Source of the DNA: CAWBUW01 sp963792075
Lineage (GTDB): Bacteria > Chloroflexota > Anaerolineae > Anaerolineales > UBA4823
Direction of reading: 5' to 3'
Assembly: GCA_963792075.1 (NCBI GenBank)
Contig: CAWBUW010000012.1
Location: 1,240,001 to 1,304,000, forward strand
Length of the DNA: 64,000 nt
Shown here: one piece after another, positions 51,477 through 59,911 of the stretch
How the letters are laid out: each line of letters opens with the position of its first letter
How positions within the stretch are numbered: position 1 is the stretch's first letter
The notes under the pieces: generated by a model
Told to the model about the DNA's origin: nothing
The model's database searches: none
The model's input: only the letters and a program-made list of their open reading frames with translations
Translations under genes and position numbers: made by a program

Positions 51477-51500
51477 GATACAGGTTAGAAAGGAGCAGGC

Positions 51501-52499
51501 ATGACGAATTTGTTGGAGATACACAGCCTGACCACTCGCTTTTTTACCCATGAGGGCGAGGTGCACGCCGTTAATGGGGTCTCGTATTCGCTTCAGGAAG
51601 GAGAAATCTTGGGTATTGTAGGTGAGAGTGGCTGCGGGAAAAGCGTGAGCATGCTCTCGCTGATGCGCCTGATCCCCGAGCCGCCCGGTCGGATTGTGGA
51701 TGGCAAGGTCATTTTTCAAGGGCGCGACCTGCTTCAGCTTTCGGAGGCAGAGATGGAGCGCGTGCGGGGCTCTGAAATCGCAATGGTTTTTCAGGACCCA
51801 ATGACTTCGCTGAATCCCACCTTGACCATTGGCTATCAGATTGCTGAAACAATCAAGTTACATCAGGGGATGGACGCCCGGCAGGCAAATAAAAGGGCAG
51901 AAGAGCTGCTGTCCATGGTGGGCATCCCCAATCCACGCGATCGTTTGAAGGACTATCCGCACCAGTTTTCCGGTGGGATGCGGCAGCGGGTCATGATCGC
52001 CATTGCCCTGTCGTGTAACCCGCTGCTCCTCATCGCTGACGAGCCGACCACGGCGCTGGATGTAACGGTGCAGGCCCAAATCGTAGATCTGGTGAGGCAG
52101 TTGCAGAAACAGCTCGGTATGTCGGTTGTCTGGATCACCCACGATCTTGGCGTTTTGGCGCGGCTGGTGGAGCGTGTCATCGTCATGTATGCTGGCTTTG
52201 TGATCGAGGATGCGCCGGTGGATGATCTCTACGCGACGCCGCGCCATCCCTACACCTTGGGGTTGTTAGGATCGCTGCCGAGGTTGAACCAGGCCTTTGG
52301 GACGGCCCTCTTTTCCATCCCGGGCCAGCCGCCGAACCTGGCGGCTCTGCCGCAAGGATGCCCATTTGCGCCGCGTTGCGCTTATGTGGCTGAGCGCTGT
52401 CTCGAGGAGAACCCGGGTCTGTGCCTGATCACGCCCCATCACTATGTCGCCTGCTGGGAAGTTGAACGGACAGAAGGAGCGTGGAATGGATTCCGCTAA
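51501..52499 (+). CDS. dppD: Peptide ABC importer ATPase, DppD-like
   Basis: The 332-residue ATPase has Walker A GESGCGKSVSML, Q-loop VFQDPMTSLNP, signature FSGGMRQRVMIAIAL, Walker B LLIADEPTTALDV and switch His in ITHDLGVLARL. The C-terminal oligopeptide-ATPase extension contains the Cys-rich CPFAPRCAYVAERC. AGAAAGGAG precedes the ATG. It overlaps dppF by 14 bases. Confidence 0.95.
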   Translation: MTNLLEIHSLTTRFFTHEGEVHAVNGVSYSLQEGEILGIVGESGCGKSVSMLSLMRLIPEPPGRIVDGKVIFQGRDLLQLSEAEMERVRGSEIAMVFQDPMTSLNPTLTIGYQIAETIKLHQGMDARQANKRAEELLSMVGIPNPRDRLKDYPHQFSGGMRQRVMIAIALSCNPLLLIADEPTTALDVTVQAQIVDLVRQLQKQLGMSVVWITHDLGVLARLVERVIVMYAGFVIEDAPVDDLYATPRHPYTLGLLGSLPRLNQAFGTALFSIPGQPPNLAALPQGCPFAPRCAYVAERCLEENPGLCLITPHHYVACWEVERTEGAWNGFR

Positions 52500-53472
52500 G
52501 GAGGTTCTGGTACAGATTTCTGGCCTGAAGAAGTATTTTCCTATCACGAATGGGGTGTTCCGTCGTAAGGTGGGTGACCTCAAAGCGGTGGACGGTCTGA
52601 CCTTTGATATCTATCGAGGTGAGACCCTGGGACTCGTAGGCGAGAGCGGATGCGGCAAGACGACAGTCGGACGGACCATACTTCAACTCTACCCGGCGAC
52701 GGCTGGAATGGTCTTTTTGGACGGAGTGAACCTGGGTGAGTTGAGCGGCAGCGAACTGAGACGGATGCGCCGCCGCATGCAGATGATCTTTCAAGATCCT
52801 TATGCCTCGCTGAATCCCCGGATGACGGTGGGCGGTATCATCGCGGCGCCGTTCAAGATCCACGGTGTGGCAAACGACAAAGACATACGGGAGCGGGTGG
52901 CGGAGTTGCTCGACCTGGTGGGGATGGACCCCAGCTTTGTCAACCGCTATCCTCACGAATTCTCGGGAGGGCAGCGCCAACGGATCGGGATCGCGCGAGC
53001 GCTCGCGCTGAATCCCGAATTCATCATTTGTGACGAGCCGATTGCAGCATTGGATGTTTCGATCCAGGCGCAAGTGGTGAATCTGTTGCAGGAGTTGCAG
53101 GCCAGGTTCGGGTTGAGCTATCTCTTGATCGCCCATGACCTGAGAATGGTGCGACACATTAGCGACCGGGTGGCGGTGATGTACCTGGGCAGGATTGTAG
53201 AGTTGACAAATCGAGAAACCCTGTATACGAACCCGCTGCACCCTTATACGCAAGCGTTGCTCTCGGCGGTGCCAAGCCCGGATCCAATCTTCGAGCGGCA
53301 ACATGAGCAGATCTTGCTAAAGGGCGACGTGCCGAGTCCCTCCGATCCCCCAAAGGGCTGCAACTTCAATACACGCTGTCCGGTGGTATTCGATATTTGC
53401 TTCGAGGCCGACCCGTCGTACAGAGAAGTCTCAACCGGTCATTGGGTAGCCTGTCATTCTTGCGCGGCCTAA
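52486..53472 (+). CDS. dppF: Peptide ABC importer ATPase, DppF-like
   Basis: The 328-residue ATPase starts at ATG 52486, six bases after AAGGAG, inside the end of dppD. It has ISGLKKYFPITNGVFRRKVGDLKAVDGL, Walker A GESGCGKTTVGRTI, FQDPYASLNPRMTVGG, signature FSGGQRQRIGIARAL, Walker B FIICDEPIAALDV and the C-terminal CNFNTRCPVVFDIC. It closes the peptide-import operon; after it lies the scar of gene fragments at 53.5 kb. Confidence 0.95.
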   Translation: MDSAKEVLVQISGLKKYFPITNGVFRRKVGDLKAVDGLTFDIYRGETLGLVGESGCGKTTVGRTILQLYPATAGMVFLDGVNLGELSGSELRRMRRRMQMIFQDPYASLNPRMTVGGIIAAPFKIHGVANDKDIRERVAELLDLVGMDPSFVNRYPHEFSGGQRQRIGIARALALNPEFIICDEPIAALDVSIQAQVVNLLQELQARFGLSYLLIAHDLRMVRHISDRVAVMYLGRIVELTNRETLYTNPLHPYTQALLSAVPSPDPIFERQHEQILLKGDVPSPSDPPKGCNFNTRCPVVFDICFEADPSYREVSTGHWVACHSCAA

Positions 53473-53727
53473 TCACCTGGTCCCCTCATCACCGCCGGAT
53501 CGCTGCTCAGAGTCACCGTGTACCACTCATAATTCGTCAACCCTGTCAGCGCATACATCCGGGTCGCCGCCCCGATTTCCGTGATAGGTGGAATCTGGTC
53601 CACCGGTGGGCCGCTGTAGTCGATCGTCCAGGTCATGTCCGCCTGCCCAATTGGGCTGCTGATCAATTTCGGAGAAAGCAGCCTGCGTCACCGTAGTATT
53701 TTTCCACCCCAAAAGGTGATCGATCAC
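53469..53727 (-). pseudogene. Decayed C-terminal fragment of a larger extracellular-type protein
   Basis: Two overlapping minus-strand frames, joined by a shift near 53660, read MIDHLLGWKNTTVTQAAFSEI and then SPIGQADMTWTIDYSGPPVDQI...MYALTGLTNYEWYTVTLSSDP. The last part resembles the end of a fibronectin-III-like or repeat domain. There is no start or complete domain. It is evidently a remnant left at the junction between the Dpp operon and the island. Confidence 0.4.
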
Positions 53728-53730
53728 CTG

Positions 53731-53982
53731 TCAATCGCCAATGGTTGTTTGTTCCGGAATGGTTGAAAGGTGAACCAGCAGTTCACCGGCCGGATCCAGC
53801 CCGCCTTGCTCCACCAGATACTGAATGCGTGCTATCACGGTAGGCGTTTTCCCCGCGCCAGGTGGCGCCACCACCATCTGGGGCTGTTCAGGTGGGGCTG
53901 TGGCAATCGTTATCTGTTCATCCGTCAGCGGATACCCATTCTCAGGCACCTGTTTATTCCAATACCCCGGCAGGATTTCCAT
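53731..53982 (-). pseudogene. Truncated UvrD-type helicase, N-terminal fragment
   Basis: From ATG 53982 the frame reads YPLTDEQITIATAPPEQPQMVVAPPGAGKTPTVIARIQYLVEQGGLDPAGELLV, the Q motif and Walker A region of superfamily 1 UvrD/PcrA helicases (APPGAGKT). After about 75 residues it runs into unrelated sequence. All later helicase motifs are missing, so it cannot be active. It overlaps the end of the glycosylase gene by 29 bases, which implies that an intact helicase once belonged to the same operon. Confidence 0.65.
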
Positions 53983-54661
53983 TAATCTGATCGACACTAT
54001 TAAGAAGTCTGTTACCATTGATGCAAGGAACAGATAGCAATGGGCATTCCTGACAGATCGGGCGCACAGGCAGGCAGATCTGGTGGGCCAGATCAATCAA
54101 ACAGTAGTAAAAATCTCTGGGGGAGGCAGGGTCACAGGCGTCAGCAATCGCCTGGATGACCGGCTTCTTCCTCCTGGCTTCACCACTCAGATCCAGATCA
54201 CGGATTCTGCCGATGACCCTGACAATGTTGCTGTCCACTAACGTCAACGGTACATTGCGCGTGAAGCAGACCGTGGCTCCAGCAATATACTGGCCAATGC
54301 CACGGATGGCGATCAGGCTGTCGTAATCGCCGGGCACCTCGCCGTATGCCTTCCAGAGGGTGTCCAGGGCATTTAACATTCCGGCTATGCGCCAGCGTAA
54401 TCCCAGTGGCTGGAGTATGGCTTCAACATCCTCTTTCGGAGCACCGGCACAATCCGCCAGAGTCGGGTAGCGCTCCAGGAACCGGGTAAAAATGGGTTCC
54501 ACCTGGCGGGTCTGTGTGCGATGGAGCATGAACTCCGATACCAGAACAACATAAGGGTTCTGGCTGTAACGCCAGGGATAGGCGCGTGGATTTTCACTCC
54601 CCCACTTCAGCAGCAGGCGGCGCAATCTGATCAGGGTTTCATCTGCTACCGGGTTATCCAT
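53954..54661 (-). CDS. HhH-GPD DNA glycosylase, MutY/thymine-DNA glycosylase (Mig) type
   Basis: The 235-residue protein has the endonuclease III/MutY fold: YPWRYSQNPYVVLVSEFMLHRTQTRQV with Glu43, the helix-hairpin-helix IRGIGQYIAG, the catalytic Asp143 in LTLVDSNIVRVIGRI, and an iron-sulfur motif C196-x6-C203-x2-C206-x6-C213, one residue longer than the usual last spacing. Tyr125 stands where endonuclease III has the catalytic Lys and MutY has Ser. The thymine-DNA glycosylase Mig.Mth also has Tyr there. It lacks the MutY C-terminal domain. Its start overlaps the cytosine methyltransferase gene by eight bases, so it probably repairs T:G mismatches arising by deamination of that enzyme's 5-methylcytosine. 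Confidence 0.85.
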   Translation of the reverse strand: MDNPVADETLIRLRRLLLKWGSENPRAYPWRYSQNPYVVLVSEFMLHRTQTRQVEPIFTRFLERYPTLADCAGAPKEDVEAILQPLGLRWRIAGMLNALDTLWKAYGEVPGDYDSLIAIRGIGQYIAGATVCFTRNVPLTLVDSNIVRVIGRIRDLDLSGEARRKKPVIQAIADACDPASPRDFYYCLIDLAHQICLPVRPICQECPLLSVPCINGNRLLNSVDQINGNPAGVLE

Positions 54662-56234
54662 CTTTCACCGGTGAATACGCATTATCGCTTCGAGCATTTT
54701 CCGGGCCATCCCCATCTATCCTGATCCCAGGTTCCAGGCTGGAAACAGCCTGCTGGATCTGATCGCGCATCTTTTCTGCCAGGGCGAAGGCCATCAAAGG
54801 CGGCACAGAATTTCCGATCTGGCGATAAGCATCATTCATGGCGCCGGCAAAGACAAAGCCATCTGGAAAGGATTGCAGACGAGCAGCTTCGCGAACAGAA
54901 ATTACACGCGCCTGTTCCGAGGCATAATGGATATGGGTATAAGTGTCTTTACCGATATGAGCGGTCAGCGTTCTGACCGGCATTGCAGGATTGATCTTCC
55001 ACCATTTATTTGGGAACTTATCAACCGCATAGGGAGGAACAATCTGTTTTTCAAGCGCCTTATATTCGTCAGAATCTTTTTCTATCTTTTGGCCTGTATG
55101 AAGCTCAATTTCTTGGAGCCTGTCCTGCAGAAACCGTATGGCAATCGCATGTGCCTGTGGATATTGATCATCTGATCTCATCTCACGAAAAATCGCATAA
55201 TCCCGGGGCAGAAAGCGAATGACATGATCCCATACACCCCGACCAGCCTCGTACCCTTCCCAGGTGCGCATCAACATGGCATAACTGCCCGGTCTGCCCC
55301 GGCGATAAGCCAGAGATTTATCAAATTTACGCGCCCCGCGCTTCTTTTGGCTGTTCAGGTGATCGGTCAGTACTGGCAGATCCGCAAGGGCCTGTTCGGC
55401 ATCAACGGACCAGGGAAGATCGCCAGATGCGACCGGTGGCTCGACAAACCTGACTTTCCCACCAAATAAATTTTCCTGTGAAGTACGCAGGTGCTTCAGG
55501 GCAACAATTCTTTCCGATGTATACCCTTCAGGGATTTTAATATGGTGCGTTGGCGCTGGAAATTCAGGTGTCAGTTGCAGCCCATTCAGGTAAGCAATTA
55601 GGAAGAAACGCAACCTGAATTGAGGCACACCATAGTTCACTGCATTTAACAGGGTATAGGACACGCGATATCCCAGGTCTTCCAGAGAAATTGCGATCTC
55701 TTCAGCAATGTTCTTATTCCCGTAATTCAAAATATCGGGGACGTTTTCGATTAAAACGGCCAGCGGATGGAAATAATCCACATATTCCAAAAAGTTGACA
55801 TACAGGCTGGCACGTTCATCGTTCAGATAGGCTTCAGGGTGTTCGGCAATCTGACGCAGCTTGGCGCGCCCGATGCGGGCGAAGGCCTGGCAGGGTGGAC
55901 CACCGATGATCATATCCACGAGGTTATTCGGAGATTCGGCATGCAAAATATCCCGCATATATTGCTCTGGCATTGTGGCGGTTATATCAATCGGTGCAAC
56001 ATGAACATCAAATTCTTCTTCAGGCCGGCCCTTTAATAAATTTTGGGCATGACTTCTGGCTGCTTTCGCGTCCCGTTCCACACCGCCCAGGATTTCATAA
56101 CTGGCATGCTGAAAACCGAGGGATAGTCCTCCACAGCCAGAAAATAAATCTACCACTCTGAGTTTCTGGCCCTGCTGCAGGCGTAGAAGCTTTTTCTCAA
56201 GATGATGATTACCATTACTGTTATTCGATAACAA
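54654..56234 (-). CDS. DNA (cytosine-5) methyltransferase
   Basis: The 526-residue enzyme has motif I VVDLFSGCGGLSLGFQ near residue 28, motif IV IIGGPPCQAFARIG with the catalytic Cys near 119, motif VI VLIENVPDILN, motif VIII YGVPQFRLRFFLIA, a large target-recognition region (about 250-440), motif IX MPVRTLTAHIGKDTY and motif X RQIGNSVPP. It transfers methyl from SAM to cytosine C5 at an unknown site. It is longer than single-specificity enzymes of about 330 residues. The start is TTG 56234 with AGAGG upstream. No recognised restriction nuclease is next to it; the upstream GHKL/receiver genes are the only partners. Confidence 0.93.
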   Translation of the reverse strand: MLSNNSNGNHHLEKKLLRLQQGQKLRVVDLFSGCGGLSLGFQHASYEILGGVERDAKAARSHAQNLLKGRPEEEFDVHVAPIDITATMPEQYMRDILHAESPNNLVDMIIGGPPCQAFARIGRAKLRQIAEHPEAYLNDERASLYVNFLEYVDYFHPLAVLIENVPDILNYGNKNIAEEIAISLEDLGYRVSYTLLNAVNYGVPQFRLRFFLIAYLNGLQLTPEFPAPTHHIKIPEGYTSERIVALKHLRTSQENLFGGKVRFVEPPVASGDLPWSVDAEQALADLPVLTDHLNSQKKRGARKFDKSLAYRRGRPGSYAMLMRTWEGYEAGRGVWDHVIRFLPRDYAIFREMRSDDQYPQAHAIAIRFLQDRLQEIELHTGQKIEKDSDEYKALEKQIVPPYAVDKFPNKWWKINPAMPVRTLTAHIGKDTYTHIHYASEQARVISVREAARLQSFPDGFVFAGAMNDAYRQIGNSVPPLMAFALAEKMRDQIQQAVSSLEPGIRIDGDGPENARSDNAYSPVKDG

Positions 56235-56346
56235 ACCTTACCTCTTTAAACAAACAAAATACAAAGGTATTGAAAATTACTAGACCAGTGTGTAAGAAAG
56301 GCACTTGTTAGCCGTCTGTAGTTCTGTCGCGTTCCGATGTTATTTA

Positions 56347-57450
56347 TTAAAACGTCAAACTATCAAAATCAAAATCTGGTTGTCCTTGCCTTGCATAGTA
56401 AGTTGAAAGTCTACTAATAATGTCTTTTATAAATGCTGATGAGATTTGTACTGATGGATTATCGAATTTTTGTCTGAAATCAGTGAGCTTATAAGTTTCG
56501 ATTTTTCGGAAATTAATAAAGCCACCCGGAAATAATTTGGTCGTTGGTAAGTAATGAAAATACAAACAATAGTTGTTTCTTGGTAGTTGATTTAGGATGG
56601 TTTTCGCTCTATTTATTTTGTTCGATTTATCCTTTTTTATTTGATCGTCATCCTCAGCTAAAATTTCAATACTTATATCTCTTTTCGCATTTGCAATTAG
56701 TCTCATATTGATCTTTTCTATGGCGCAAATCATTATATGATCAGTTTTATAATTACCTTTGTGTACAACCAAGTCACAAGAGGGATTTAAAACAATGAAA
56801 TATTCTCCCGCATCTTTTTTCTTAACAATACTCCCTGTCCTAATGTCGTTTGAGATTGGAGGCGCAATGTACATCTCTTCCGGAAAATAGAATTCACTTT
56901 CATTGTCCAGCGTTTCAATCATGTGACTGACAGTGTAACGAAGCAAAGCTTCTTCAGTCTTTTTCCCTTGCGAATTATACGTTTTCCAAACTTCAATAGT
57001 TGGGATGATGTTTTTCCAGAATACTCTATTCATCGTTTGTTCCAGGTGCCCACGCCCGCCCAATATTCTCGTCAACCCCGTCTGGTAATATTCAAATAGC
57101 TTGTCCAGAACAACATCATATTGGATTTCTCCTTTTTTGAAAATCTCAACCAAATCTCTTTGTTCTACATTTTCCGGAGTACCTGTAAATACTGCAATCG
57201 GTATTCGGTAGTTCTCGATAATACTGTCGATAACTTTATTCCCAGCATTGCCATCCCCATTCAATTTGAGGTCAATAATCGCACCATCAAACGAGTTGTC
57301 GAGTTCTTTAAATGCCTCTTGCAGATTTTTCGCAAAGACAATCTTAAATCTTCTATCCTTCTTCTCTTCAAAATACCTGTCGATGGTGGAACGGAATGTA
57401 TCCAGATCATTTTTATTATCTTCAACAAATAATACTTTAGGTAAAGACAT
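56347..57450 (-). CDS. Receiver-domain protein with novel C-terminal effector-like domain
   Basis: Residues 1-125 form a receiver: VLFVEDNKNDL (acid pair Glu10/Asp11), phosphoacceptor Asp60 in GAIIDLKLNGDG and Thr in AVFTGTP. The remaining 240 residues match no DNA-binding or enzyme family that I know; they contain WKNIIPTIEVWKTY, a helical RYTVSHMIETLDN segment and FIVLNPSCDLVVHKG, then a Lys-rich part and a C-terminal FKDIISRLSTYYARQG-like helix. It starts two bases after the GHKL kinase gene, so the pair is a two-component-like unit. Sequence is AT-rich compared with the rest of the window. Confidence 0.75.
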   Translation of the reverse strand: MSLPKVLFVEDNKNDLDTFRSTIDRYFEEKKDRRFKIVFAKNLQEAFKELDNSFDGAIIDLKLNGDGNAGNKVIDSIIENYRIPIAVFTGTPENVEQRDLVEIFKKGEIQYDVVLDKLFEYYQTGLTRILGGRGHLEQTMNRVFWKNIIPTIEVWKTYNSQGKKTEEALLRYTVSHMIETLDNESEFYFPEEMYIAPPISNDIRTGSIVKKKDAGEYFIVLNPSCDLVVHKGNYKTDHIMICAIEKINMRLIANAKRDISIEILAEDDDQIKKDKSNKINRAKTILNQLPRNNYCLYFHYLPTTKLFPGGFINFRKIETYKLTDFRQKFDNPSVQISSAFIKDIISRLSTYYARQGQPDFDFDSLTF

Positions 57451-57452
57451 TT

Positions 57453-59618
57453 TTACTTTTCCTCCTTGGGCTGTAATCGAAAATAAGCACCTGTTTCTGA
57501 AGCAAATGCCTTTAACTCAAGGGCGTTTCTGCTTGCTGCTTCTCCAGCAATTGCCAGTCCCAGTCCTGTGCCCTCGGGTTTTGTCGAAAACTCTGGTTCA
57601 AAGATCACTTCGCTTTCGATCAATTGCAGTTCAATACCTGGCCCGGTATCTCTGTAATCAATATAATCCAAACGTCCATTGGTCTCGGATACAGTGACCT
57701 CAATTTCCTTTTTTGGTGAGTTTTTATTAACCATCCAATAAATACTGTTGTCGATCAAGTTGGACATAATCACATATATATCCTGACGCCAACCAGATTG
57801 GCTCATTTTTTTCGGACAATTGATCTGGAAATCAATACCATTTTCTAATAACTCATTCTCGAACACCTTAAATGATCCGGATAGTGCATCATAAAGGTTA
57901 TATTCAACTTTGGGTCCTCGTTTTCCTGCAGCCAGGGGATCAAGGCGAGCAAAAAGGGATACAAGCAAATTTGCATTATTCCCTAACTCACCGGTTATCG
58001 CCATGATTTTATTTAAAAAGCTGATGTCCCGATCCTCTTCCAATTTCTGAGCCCAAAAATTCAGGTTCGGAATTTGATTCTTGAAGAAATTTAACGGTCG
58101 TCTACCCTCGTGTAATACCACATTTATAATTTTCCCTAAAGTCGCCTGTCCTTGATAAATTGCGACTGTCTGTCGGATACCCTCGGCAATTGTATTATTT
58201 TGTTTTTCTTTTTTAGCGATTATTTTTATTACATCATCGGCAGTTTCCCTGGAAATTCCAGCTTTGGCCAGACTGGAGCGAATCTCTTTCTTGAGATCAT
58301 CAAAAGAAAATAATTTTTCCAGCTCGCGTTCGATTTTTAGGGCTGGCCGGCTTAACCCTGATTTTTGCCTGTATTGGAATCTTCTGTTCTCAAGATTTTG
58401 AATTACGATTTCCGTTAATTCAATCAAGCTTTTGTAAGCTCGATTTTCCCGTAATCCATCTCGCGCACTCTTTTCCACCAAGCCTGATAATTCCTCCGAT
58501 TGAATTCGTACGAATCCAATGATCTGATTACTGCCAATTTTTAATGATGGATTTTGAATACGCTTCATATTTAACTTCAGCCAATCATAATCAGGGTCAC
58601 CCATTGGTCGTATTCTGAACCCATTCCTGTAAACACTGATACCGTTATAGTCATTCAGAAGCTGTCTGGCTTGAAGCTTTCCAAGATACTCTCCGTTTTC
58701 ATCCTTTAGACCACGCTTGATCAGTCGTTCAATCGCATCTCCCTCACGATCATAAACGCGAATGTCAAACACAAGTTCACCACAGCCTGTCGGTTTATTG
58801 AAGTCAATTCTTATTAGCTCTTCTATTGTATTTTGAGCCCGTTGATTGTTATATATCAACTGGCCTTTTCCATCTTTTCCGATACTGCCCGAAATTTTAT
58901 AATCGTAAAGGAGAATAATGGGATACGGCAAGATCGTTTCAGTTATTCGGGGTTTTCCAGGTTTTGGAAAGTTTATGAAAGTCAGTATTATTGAGAAGTC
59001 TTCCTCTCGTAACTCCGGTAATATTTCAATATTAAAAGGTGGGATAAGTTTTCTAAGTTCGAATTTAAGTTTCTTTATTTGAGGATCGTCCCATTCAAGT
59101 AGACGTTCTTTCTTGCCTGTAATTATGAGAGTTGTCCCCGAAGGTTCATCTGATGATTTTGTGTTAACAAGAACTTCAACATCATCTAAGTACTCTGCTT
59201 CCTTAAAGTCATTCCATTCAATAAGTGCTTCTGTTTTTTCTCCTCGATCAGTAATTGTTGTTAATAGAAGACTATCGCCAAGTATAGAAGCAGCATAACG
59301 CCCGATACCTTTACTGCCTTGCATTATCCGCCCCTTTGGGCTGACTTTTCTTCTAAGTTTGTCGTCTGTCGATGGCACAAGCCATTTATTAATGACAGTA
59401 TCCCTGGACATCCCATGCCCACGATCTGAAATCATTATCATAAATACATCGCTATTTTGAGATACTTTAAAAGTTATCTCAACATCAGGAGAATCAGCAT
59501 CATATGCGTTTTTAACTAATTCAACCACTGCTGCATATTGATCCTGAATCAAATCACTACCAATTGTAAGAATATGACGACCTGCTGGTCGGATATGATA
59601 AACATCATCATTTTGCAT
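57453..59618 (-). CDS. GHKL-ATPase/histidine-kinase hybrid
   Basis: The 721-residue soluble protein has two complete GHKL ATP sites. The N-terminal one is Hsp90/MutL/MORC-like (HATPase_c_3): E33LVKN37AYDA, D65RGHG, and GSKGIGR at 101-107, followed by an S5-fold-like transducer with YRNGFRIRPMGDPDYDWLKLN (330-350). A helical part then leads to a kinase phosphoacceptor-like H-box, V501LHEGRRPL with His503, and a C-terminal HATPase domain with N624 (NLIDNS), D657TGPGI and G683TGLGLA. The N-terminal ATPase seems to serve as the sensor for the kinase half. It is two bases upstream of the receiver gene. ATG 59618 lies in an AT-rich region. Confidence 0.85.
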   Translation of the reverse strand: MQNDDVYHIRPAGRHILTIGSDLIQDQYAAVVELVKNAYDADSPDVEITFKVSQNSDVFMIMISDRGHGMSRDTVINKWLVPSTDDKLRRKVSPKGRIMQGSKGIGRYAASILGDSLLLTTITDRGEKTEALIEWNDFKEAEYLDDVEVLVNTKSSDEPSGTTLIITGKKERLLEWDDPQIKKLKFELRKLIPPFNIEILPELREEDFSIILTFINFPKPGKPRITETILPYPIILLYDYKISGSIGKDGKGQLIYNNQRAQNTIEELIRIDFNKPTGCGELVFDIRVYDREGDAIERLIKRGLKDENGEYLGKLQARQLLNDYNGISVYRNGFRIRPMGDPDYDWLKLNMKRIQNPSLKIGSNQIIGFVRIQSEELSGLVEKSARDGLRENRAYKSLIELTEIVIQNLENRRFQYRQKSGLSRPALKIERELEKLFSFDDLKKEIRSSLAKAGISRETADDVIKIIAKKEKQNNTIAEGIRQTVAIYQGQATLGKIINVVLHEGRRPLNFFKNQIPNLNFWAQKLEEDRDISFLNKIMAITGELGNNANLLVSLFARLDPLAAGKRGPKVEYNLYDALSGSFKVFENELLENGIDFQINCPKKMSQSGWRQDIYVIMSNLIDNSIYWMVNKNSPKKEIEVTVSETNGRLDYIDYRDTGPGIELQLIESEVIFEPEFSTKPEGTGLGLAIAGEAASRNALELKAFASETGAYFRLQPKEEK

Positions 59619-59911
59619 ATGGCTCCCACAAACTTGCTGCTTCGGCTCGAGGCCACATCATTCGATGTGATCCTGGTAAAAAACTTGTTAATTTCCTGAA
59701 GACCTTTTACTCATTAAATTTACAAGGGCTGAGTCATCGCTAACTTTTAGCGTTGCAATTCTCGTTCCCAGCATCTCCGATACAACCCACAATCCTGGCT
59801 GATAAGCCGACCAGTACGAATCAAAGCTATCCGTTTCCAGGAAGCTGAAGATCGGGGATTACTCAAAGGCTTCCAGTGGGGTGGTATACATTGTTCAGAC
59901 ACGAAAAAGGG

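Noticed and set aside
53731..53982. Functional UvrD helicase
   Set aside because: Only the Q motif and Walker A are present; motifs II-VI are missing and the frame ends after about 80 residues.
53954..54661. Ordinary MutY adenine glycosylase
   Set aside because: The C-terminal 8-oxoG-recognition domain is absent, Tyr replaces the MutY Ser in the helix-hairpin-helix region, and the gene overlaps a cytosine methyltransferase.
56347..59618. Detocs defence system
   Set aside because: Detocs has a kinase, a small receiver protein and a receiver fused to a phosphorylase effector; here there are two genes, the kinase has an extra Hsp90-like ATPase, and the receiver's C-terminal domain does not look like a purine phosphorylase.
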